Below, in pieces: positions 56,162 through 64,000 of a DNA stretch of 64,000 nucleotides. The translations under genes were made by a program, and so were the position numbers. The notes beneath the pieces are model-generated. The model was not told the DNA's origin and did no database searches. It worked only from the letters and a program-made list of their open reading frames with translations. Origin of the DNA: Cloeon dipterum (lineage: Eukaryota; Arthropoda; Insecta; Ephemeroptera; Baetidae); NCBI RefSeq assembly GCF_949628265.1, contig NC_088786.1:18290001-18354000 (forward strand), read 5' to 3'. Each line of letters starts with the position of its first letter. The first letter of the stretch is position 1.

Positions 56162-59100
56162 TCAATGGTACCCATTTGTGAAAGCTGCTGGAATCAATGG
56201 ACCCTGTAGACATTGAAGTATTGCTTAGTTTGAGATGCAGGGACGTGCTCTGCATTTGGAAATATATATTTACACAGATATTCTACGCTTGGGAAAAATG
56301 ATTGGAAGCGAGTTGTGATACAATAAACTTATAAAATTAAAATATAACTATAAAGGGCAGTGCACCAATTAATTCCAAAATATTTATATTTTTTCATACA
56401 ACTATCGTACAGATTGAAATTAAACAAAAATTTGCTAGGAAATTTTTCAGTTATTCGAAGTTATAGAGTAATGGACGTTTGAATTTCGGATTTTAGACAC
56501 TTTCAATGGTTTATTACACTTCAAATTTGTTTTCTTAATTGACAAAATGTTTCCAAGTTGTAAAAATAGATGTTTAAAAATCGAATTACACTAAGGGGTA
56601 CGAGTTATTTAGCTTTATAGTTCGGCGGCTATGAGTGCTGGAGAAAAATCTGGGCAAATTCGGAAAGCTGATCAAATTTGAAGATTAAACATATTCTGGA
56701 AAAAATTTTACCTTCCCAAATTTTCGGAAAAGCCGTTTTAAGTTTGACTCATATATACCAGCAAGTTATTCAACTTGCAAATTTTTGTTTTAAATAGCCA
56801 AACTTAAGCTTTTATGATAAACATCATAGAAAAAATAAAGGGTTAACTACAAGCCGCATTACATTTCTGCACGCAATTATGCTACAGTACTGAAAATCTT
56901 TGGAAAAATTGCGAACGTTCCCTAATGCCTGAAAATTCACATCATTCGATCCATCTTGCTGAGGAGATCCAAAAAAATTTAAAGTTGATTGAAATCCGAT
57001 CACTCTCAAGAAATAATAGCAGTATTTGTTAAAATTTTTTATTTTAAATTACGAAAGATTTAGCGAACCGTAAATAAAAAAAACTACAATTCTTAGCCAA
57101 AAAGGATATAATTTTATATATAAAAAAAACTATTGAATGGTGGAGGAAAAAACATAATTTTTGGATTAAAAGGTGCTTTGTGAGCTCATTTGCAATCCAA
57201 AAGAGTTTTCCCAAGATGTTATGGATATACAGAGAAAGAGAGAGATATATAAAGAGTTCGAAGCAAAACCCAACTCAACTCGTAACTGATCATTTCCTGC
57301 AGCGAAACAAAACTGAAAACTCATCTAGTTACTGAGAATGCTGCAAATGCAAATAATGAGAGAAGACGATCACCACAACCAAAATGACAGAGAGAAACCT
57401 CATACCGCAGCTCTAAAGAATATGTATGCGAAGTGGTCTAAGTCTACAGATAAGTTCATGCTACTACTAGTTGCTAAAGCAGTCTGCTCGAGTACTTAAT
57501 CCAATAATAGAGATAATAAATAGAACAGCCTTTATATATATTTAATTCGGGTGCTACGGAGTTGAGGTGGAGCTTCACTTACTGGGTTGTAGCTGACGGG
57601 CGCGCGACTCACCGCGATGGCTTGAAAGCTGTTGGGCTGCGGGCTGGCGGCTTGCACGTAGCCTACGCTGTCCGTGCTTCCACTGTACATGTCGATCGGT
57701 CCCGGCGAGTTAGCCGGCGGGAATCCGCGGCTGTTGGCCGGAGAGGCCGGCGGTCCAAAGCCTTGTGGGTAGTTATTCATCACTGCGAATTGCAAACGAC
57801 CGCAAAAATCAGTCTCGCTCACTCGCTATTGCGGCTGCGGTCGAAACAAAGAGGGCTGCAAAGCATTAATAGGCGCAAAAACGATCGTACGTCTTTCCTG
57901 CGGTCAGTACACTTCAGTGCGTCAGACGTCATGAGCAGAAAAATCATGCTCCAAAATTAACTCGTCAGGGGAAATTGGAGAGAGCAACATATTCCCAAAA
58001 GCTCTGTGTTAACGCCCACAGGGGCTTGGGATCGAGCCCGGAAAATGCGGTGGTGCAAAAGCGGGGGATACATGCAATTGTTTTCGTCAGCTAGATGAAA
58101 ACAGGCAAATAAAATTAATTTCCGAGCATAGAGTTTCATTTAATTTTATCCCTTCGCGCACAAACTAATGGAATGATGCATGGACTGATCAAGAATGATG
58201 TTAAATGTGTTTAAAAAATGAGCATTATCCTTTAGATGCAAGAGTAATTTTTTTTATTAGCTTGTACAGTCAGGAATTGAATTTTTTTATAAATTTCGCA
58301 AATAGACGAATGACAGAATCAACTGTATAATTTATTTTTTTTAAACCAGGGCTACATTTGATTTTGTTATTTGTCAATTTGCAAAATTTATTTAATTTTC
58401 TCTTCCTGACCATGCAAATATAAATTTTCCACCTCCAACTAAGGAACACTTTTTAACATTACCAAATGATTTACTTTATTCAGAGAAGTATTCGAAAGAT
58501 TAGAAATTTAATAAATGCTAGAAATTGGAAATTTAAAATTTAGAAGCTACACACGCGGTGCGTCCGAATAAGGCACGTGCGTTTTCAAATAAATTCCTTC
58601 GGACCGGGCAGCTATTTTTGCAGCACATTTTAGTAACAAACACCCCTTTTAAAATCATGCCGTCAGTTAACCACAAACAGTTTGCGGTGCTTGCGGAATA
58701 GCAGTAAGATAGAAATTTGCTGACGTCAAGCAGGAGGCGTGACGCAGTTAGCAAAACCTCCCGCTTGCCAAACAAAATTTCCCACCCGGCACGCACGCAC
58801 GCACTTTTTAAAAAGACATTTTCACGTTTAACGCGCCGAATATTGCATCGGACAAGATAAAAAACACATTTTTCCGCGCGCAAAAAGCGTACAAAATTGA
58901 CGCGCGTAACGTAAAATTGCTTTTCAGCGCATCAGCAGGAATGAATGAGGAAAAGAAGGGTGACAAAGCAGTTGTTGTTGCGTACCTGATAACGCCTGCG
59001 TAAGAAGCGGGGTGTTGTTGTTAGGCGTGAGCTGGCCATTGGTGATATCAACTGGGTACAGACAAAACAGCACACAATTAGTAACATCACAAACAAAAGC

Positions 59101-62100
59101 GATTAAGGTATCAAACAGATGCACCAAATGCACACATACACAGACAGAGAGCTCTCTCTAGTCGGCCGGGCAATAAAGGCAGCAGCTTATTCGCTCACTC
59201 GGCAAAGCCACTTCAAACAAAACCAAACACTCTCTCGCACGCGCCAACTGCCTTTATTGCCGCTCGCCAGGCGATGGACTGGACACTAGCTCTAGAATTA
59301 GCAAAATGGGTACCGGCTTCGCGCGGTTCGATCATTTAATTCAGAGTTCAGCTCGGGACCGAGGTATGCAACCGGCGCGACCAGCAAGACCACCCGGTTG
59401 CATAACTCTGATTTCGTTACACTCAAAAAATCTCACCATGAGATCGAAAAATTGGTTATTGGTCATCCTCAGTTGAGAATGAAAAGTTCTTCTCACCTTG
59501 AGATCGATTGAGGGCTTCGATCTCACGATGAGACAAAAATTTTCAGTCTCAGCTGAGATCCGGTTTTTTATCTCTTCCGGCGAGATTTATATTTTTGAGT
59601 GATACACTCAACAACTCACTACTCACAGAAAAAGTATGCTATCCAATTATGATCTAACTTCTCTATAAAACTAATAGATTGTTAGAGTTGTACTTTTGAA
59701 ATCTATGATATTTTAATGATTTTGATGACAATAGTTGAAATAAAAAATCTCAAACTAGAGTAAAATACATTAAATTTGAAAATCTACATTTGGAAACGAG
59801 TACAATGATTGATCACAAGAAACCTTATTGAGCTATTCTAAAATACATGATTTTTTTGCGAGCCGATATGTTCGAGCTCGGGACTACAAAATCCAAAAAA
59901 TGACAACGTTTCTAACCGATTTGGTAGAGTCCTAGATTTATTATAAAGACACACGCTGCTGAGAATAATTACGACAAAACGGAATTTCTCGTCTACGGTA
60001 GAGTTACAATTTTCAACTATTGCTGCTGGTCTAACAAACGTGGATTACGGCTATCGATGAGAGATACACATCCTAGGTTATCTCACAAAAAAATTAACTA
60101 AGAGGAAAAGTAGTATTAGAGTTATTAACCCTGTTTAACAGCGAGTTGTAGTGGCTGCTGGTGTTGGTGTTGGTGATGGTGGTGGTGGTGGTGACCCGCT
60201 GTGGTTGAGTTGGAGGCTGTCAACGTCACTGCCAAATGCCAGTTCAACCATGTTTGCTTATCTCGGGTTTTTCATTTGTATTTTCTTACTCAACTCAATT
60301 TTGATACAAAGAAGAGGAAAACAGGTGGTGACTTAGCTTTGATTTATGTGTATGTGTCAGCACACGCAAAACCGAAAGCACTGATTTGCAGGCAAAAAGT
60401 CTGCAGCATCCGACCGAGCGTGAAATTAATTAGCAAGCTCCATTTGCAAGATACACGAGCGCGTCCGTGCTATACGATAAATACATCATGCGGCACACAG
60501 ACATCAAAGTGCATTGATCTATGGGTCTAGCGAGCGAATCAAGAGCATAAATCTCTTTCTGTTACTCTACATCTATTACACCTGCATGCATTACGCCCAC
60601 AAAATGGATCGGCGCCGGGGTTGTTCGAAATGACAAAGCACTTCGGCTCGCGCGCACATTCGATGCCTCTGCTTTCAACGGTTGAGACACGCAGCGTGTT
60701 TTCCGAGCACATCCCTCTCCCCCTAAAGGAAAAGCTAAAAAAAGGGACGCGCGCGCACTCTTCCTCAGCACTCGCTCTTTTCATCGGTGTGTGTTATTGT
60801 GCAATTCAGGACCGACGAACAGAAAGTGATGGTTCTTGATTTTTAGACCCATTCACAGAGACATGCATTAAAATCAAATCCACTCGTGTCACAAAAGCGT
60901 CGCACGCATGCACAGAGATAGCGTTCGTTTTTTATTTTTTATTTATTTTTTTTTGTATCAAAATTATTCCACACACAACACACGTGCGTGGCCCCGCACG
61001 AACCGGCGCACGAACGCAAGAAAAAAGACGGATTTTAATCGTCTTTCTCGGTTTGTGCTCGGACGCGAGGGCACTTTCGGCCAGCACAAGTCAACTCTTC
61101 CCTGCTTTCCTCTTCTAGATCGGCTGAGAGTCAGTCTCGTCGGCGTGTGAATCAAAGGCTGCGGGTCGCGTGTGATTTATAAATTTATTCATGTAATTGC
61201 ACATTTAGTTAACATTATGGTAACAACATCCATGACTCTTTTTCATCAGTTAAACTTGATAAAAAGTAACAATGTCCATTTAATCGTAGTGATAACAAAA
61301 TGAAAATTGGCAAACCCCGTTTTCTCTTTACTTTCTTGATTATTTTATTTCGAGTGATAAAAATCCCGGTCGTTTTCAGACTTTTCACAATAAATAATGC
61401 TATATATTGCTTTGCGCCGCTTGTTGTTGTTGGTTTCTCTGACTGAGATTATGGACCAATGAGGAAATCCGGAGTCTTACAAAACAGCAAGAAATCGGCA
61501 CGACTCCTTTTGATATATCATATAAAATTCCTTTTGCTCATCAGTTCCTCTTACAAAACGTGTGTCGGAATGAGGAAAACTGCGTGTGAGATAACTTGCA
61601 TCGTCGAATTGAGCAAAAACATTTTGCTTTCAATGTTTATATATAAAACAGAAAACAGGCGTGCTTGATTTGGGGCTGACAGAATGTGTGTGCACATATA
61701 GAAACAGTATTATCATTATTCTGCTATTGCGGCTTTCGCAAAACCCGGTAATTAAAAGCTCCCGCAAAACTGATCGAGAGTGAAAGCCACAAAACTACAC
61801 AACTCTTGCAATTGGACTCTTTGCTACACAACTTTGGTAAAAACGCGTTGAAGAATTCTTTTTTTTCTGCTACTTATTTCGCTACACATGATCAAATCGA
61901 GAGGCGGATTTTGTAAGTTCGTTTGTTGCATTTTACGGTATAATAGGTAGTGTAGATCAATCTCAATTAAAGCATATATTGGGGGATCGGAAAGTGGCTT
62001 CTCTCATTTTTCACGTGTGCCCAACATTTAGATATTCACCAAGGAGGACTCGGTTATCTGGGACCAAACCCACCACACCTGAGAAACAAAAGAAAACAGA

Positions 62101-64000
62101 AAATAAAATTGTCAGTTTGCTTGAATGCACATCTTTGGTCCTAAGTGATCACTACTTTAAAGCACATTCCTAAATAGATAAGAATACGAGTAGACATTGA
62201 ACATAGACAGGGGCCAAAACTCTCGAAATCTCGCGAATCCAGACTGGAATTTAGAGCAGTGTGGGCCCCTGTTCGGGATGAACAGTTAATCAGTGGCGTA
62301 AGCAGAAAGCAATTACATTAAAGTTTACAAGAGAATCGTTTTAAATAACCACTGCGGAGGTGTGCTAAGTAAAAGATTTGTCTACATGAATGTTGGAGGA
62401 GGCATGCGACTACAGAGAGCTGAAAGTGTGTGTGCGCTAGTAATGATCCCAATTCAATTCTTTCCGTTTCAAACAAGAAGGGGGCACCACGATTATTTAC
62501 ACCTAATGTGACAGGGGGCGGCTTGGGTCAATGCATCGCCTACCACGCGTGTTAATTTACCAATTGCAGTAATTTAAAGGGACTCGATGTCAAAGATTCA
62601 CTACGTATTATACACAGATCTACTCAAAAAACGAACATACAAAAAAGGCTCGCTCGTGTGCCTTAAGTCTGATTGCGCGAGACGTTGAGGGAGCTTTCTC
62701 TCGCGGACTAATTTCGGTATATTATATTCGTTGTGCGGAGTGAAAGCCACGCTCAGAGGACGGCAAAATCACTTTTTGTCGTTGCAAAGCGAAATGATTT
62801 CCTTTTTATTCGTTAATAAAAGCATCCGGACAGATTCGTGTCCGCGCGTGTTTCAAGCTCGTGAAAAGCTATAAAAGTAAATATGTTTCATCCCCTGGAT
62901 GGATGCGATGCAAAACTCTTCTGCGACTGATTGAAAAAGCTTCACCGGCGTATTATATATATCAAGAATGGCATCGATTTCGTGAGTGTGTGTCACATAA
63001 TAGAGGCTTAAATCTTTAAGTGGAATCGCATGTTGGGCCTACGAGTATGTCTAGATAGCATTAATTGATTAAACGACGTGTCTAAACACTAGGTCTCAAG
63101 TGGTAATTACGTTACCAGTTGCCGAGTTACATGAATATTTAGCTAAGCACTAAGATTATTAATTAACAAGTACATGTTACACCTGCGATAGTAAGTAATA
63201 TTCGAGATGTGGTACTCAGATCGTTTGTGCGCGCGCGCCCGTTTCTTTTTAGTTGCAAGAACTTTCCGAGTACCCAGCAAGACTAGCAAACGACCATGTT
63301 ACATACTGCGACTAATTTGTAGACTTGTTTGTGAATGAATTAATCAATTAGTCAAGTAATCGATCAAACTAGCACTACAGAGGGCGTGTTCCTCACAAAG
63401 TATCACGATTACATTAAGAGTTAATTAGTGACACAGTTTGACTGCACGGAGTCGCGGCGTACGTACACAGATTGGGACGATTATTAAAACGAAAAGAATA
63501 TAGTGTACAATAGAGAGACATTCGCTTTCTTTAAAAACTGGAAATATTGCCTTTGTGATTCTTGGCACATACACACAAACGCAGCGTGGTTCGTGAGTCT
63601 TTTGGTTCAAAATATTTTTGTATAATAACAGTACTTAAAAAGAGAGATAGCAACATTAAAAATGCAATGTCGACCAGTTAATGAGCTCAATGAATTAGTA
63701 ATTGAGTTGTTGATAGAGGGGGAGTGCGGAGAATTAAGTACAATCTCTTCAAAAACACGTTGGAAAGTTAATATAAGGAATTGGTTTGTCTGTCTGCTTG
63801 TTTTGTTTTAGGCCACTTTTACAGAGGCAAGGTCGCCACATGCATGTTATATAAACCCAAAGGGTCAAGCGGGTACGGGAACAACAAATGTTGGAGGCTG
63901 CTTAGATTACCTGTGGGGTAGGGTAGCCCAAAACTCGCATAACCAGAGTAACCTCGACCCGCGGAGTAGGCTGCAAATGCGGCTGGGAAACCTGCGGTTT
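56162..64000 (-). CDS. Rbp6: Musashi-family RNA-binding protein (Rbp6-like), 3' exons; 5' part outside window
   Basis: Musashi proteins bind UAG-containing 3' UTR sites with two RRMs and control translation, mainly in neural and stem cells. Only the C-terminal exons are here: 64000-63911, 59051-58986, 57782-57583 and the terminal coding exon 56203-56162. They encode SAGRGYSGYASFGLPYPT-V-DITNGQLTPNNNTPLLTQALS, then NNYPQGFGPPASPANSRGF, PPANSPGPIDMYSGSTDSVG, YVQAASPQPNSFQAIAVSR and finally GPLIPAAFTNGYH-stop. The blocks NSPGP...LY/MY, AASPQP and GPLI...AFTNGYH are those I recall from vertebrate MSI2 and insect Rbp6. Phases fit at every junction (1, 1, 0). Two strong donors lie 30 nt apart in the third exon, and reading through gives another end. 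The RRM exons lie beyond the window. The choice between msi and Rbp6 is uncertain. Confidence 0.87.
56204..57582 (-). other. Last intron of the Musashi-family gene, containing R2 copy B
   Basis: This 1.38-kb intron lies between donor 57,582 (CCCA|GTAAGT) and acceptor 56,204 (GTCTACAG). Most of its middle (56,430-57,200) is a copy of repeat R2. If the donor is skipped, translation continues 16 codons into the intron and stops at 57,532-57,534. Confidence 0.65.
56430..57200 (+). repeat. Dispersed repeat R2, long copy B
   Basis: This copy aligns in order with 19,340-19,980: GGACGTTTGAATTTCGGA, AAATCTGGGCAAATTCGGAA with AGCTGAT, TACCAGCAAG, ACATTTCTGCACGCAATT, TTGGAAAAATTGCGAAC, CTTGCTGAGGAGATCC, AAAGTTGATTGAAAT and TTTTTGGATTAAAAGGTG. 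It sits in the last intron of the Musashi-family gene. Confidence 0.65.
57783..58985. other. Musashi-family intron between the second and third exons here
   Basis: This 1.2-kb intron has a moderately GC-rich part near 58,550-58,920. I see no further exon that would fit the phase-1 junction. Confidence 0.5.
59169..59261. other. Perfect 14-bp intronic hairpin
   Basis: GGCAATAAAGGCAG (59,169-59,182) and CTGCCTTTATTGCC (59,248-59,261) are exact reverse complements with a 65-nt loop. On the - strand it lies about 120-210 nt upstream of the acceptor of exon 59,051-58,986. Any effect on splicing is speculation. Confidence 0.5.
59420..59601. mobile_element. MITE-A copy 2 (foldback, 182 bp)
   Basis: The ends are CACTCAAAAAATCTC and GAGATTTATATTTTTGAGTG, a terminal inverted repeat with a small indel. 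The interior has several AGATCG/CGATCT and GAGAT/ATCTC inverted motifs (ATGAGATCGAAAAATTGG, TTGAGATCGATTGAGG, TTCGATCTCACGATGAG, TCTCAGCTGAGATCC), so the whole piece can fold. It is related to 26,526-26,675. No ORF is present. Confidence 0.6.

Larger units (their letters stand above)
59052..63910. other. Musashi-family intron (4.9 kb)
   Basis: The intron contains a perfect 14-bp hairpin (59,169-59,261), a second hairpin (59,344-59,411), MITE-A copy 2 (59,420-59,601), a GGT/GTT trinucleotide tract (about 60,153-60,191) and a GC-richer block at 60,400-61,150. A short inverted repeat (ACAGGGGCC...GGCCCCTGT) is at about 62,207-62,275. The flanking exons join in phase 1, so no missing exon is required. 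Confidence 0.5.

Noticed and set aside
59290..59340. Short match to 18S rRNA (TAGCTCTAGAATTA) and a tRNA B-box-like GGTTCGATCA
   Set aside because: The match is 14 bases with no flanking similarity, and no A box or cloverleaf can be drawn. Treated as coincidence.
1..64000. CRISPR arrays, viral or prophage genes, tRNA genes
   Set aside because: I saw no regularly spaced direct repeats of CRISPR type, no viral structural or replication proteins, and no convincing tRNA cloverleaf on either strand by eye. A covariance-model scan would be needed to exclude small RNA genes.

Overview
The window looks like nuclear DNA of an animal, most likely an arthropod and probably an insect. Genes are split by short GT-AG introns, intergenic DNA is AT-rich, and the proteins are ordinary metazoan families. 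The last gene, a Musashi-family RNA-binding protein, ends in the peptide AFTNGYH shared by animal Musashi proteins. I cannot name the species. There are no bacterial operons, CRISPR arrays or complete autonomous transposons.

Layout. (1) 1-13,400 is a compact housekeeping cluster: the 3' end of AMBRA1 (+), an unrecognised coiled-coil gene (+), ZNHIT6/BCD1 (+), PFDN4 (-), SEC22B (+), SIVA (-) and NUDCD2 (+). PFDN4/SEC22B and SIVA/NUDCD2 are divergent pairs. ZNHIT6/PFDN4 are convergent with almost touching 3' ends. (2) 13,400-25,960 has no gene I can support. It holds GC-richer blocks in AT-rich DNA, dispersed repeats, and a short reading frame resembling the C-terminus of an insect odorant receptor. 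(3) 25,969-37,020 is a nine-exon gene for a WS/DGAT-family acyltransferase. Its active-site motif reads HQxxxDG instead of HHxxxDG, and one intron is of the GC-AG type. (4) 37,021-48,360 is a second gene-poor stretch with a minisatellite and a foldback element. (5) 48,360-64,000 (-) is the 3' part of the Musashi/Rbp6-like gene: four exons, tandem splice donors, a 13-codon terminal coding exon, and an inferred 3' UTR of about 7.8 kb full of CA repeats.

The genes do not form one pathway. They cover autophagy regulation (AMBRA1), box C/D snoRNP assembly (ZNHIT6), cytoskeletal chaperoning (PFDN4, NUDCD2), ER-Golgi membrane fusion (SEC22B), apoptosis (SIVA), lipid acylation (WS/DGAT) and translational control (Musashi). 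Much of the non-coding novelty is repetitive: at least five small non-autonomous families have two or more copies here or are clear foldbacks, and one copy is nested inside another. All exon boundaries were assigned by eye from splice consensus, reading phase and family similarity.
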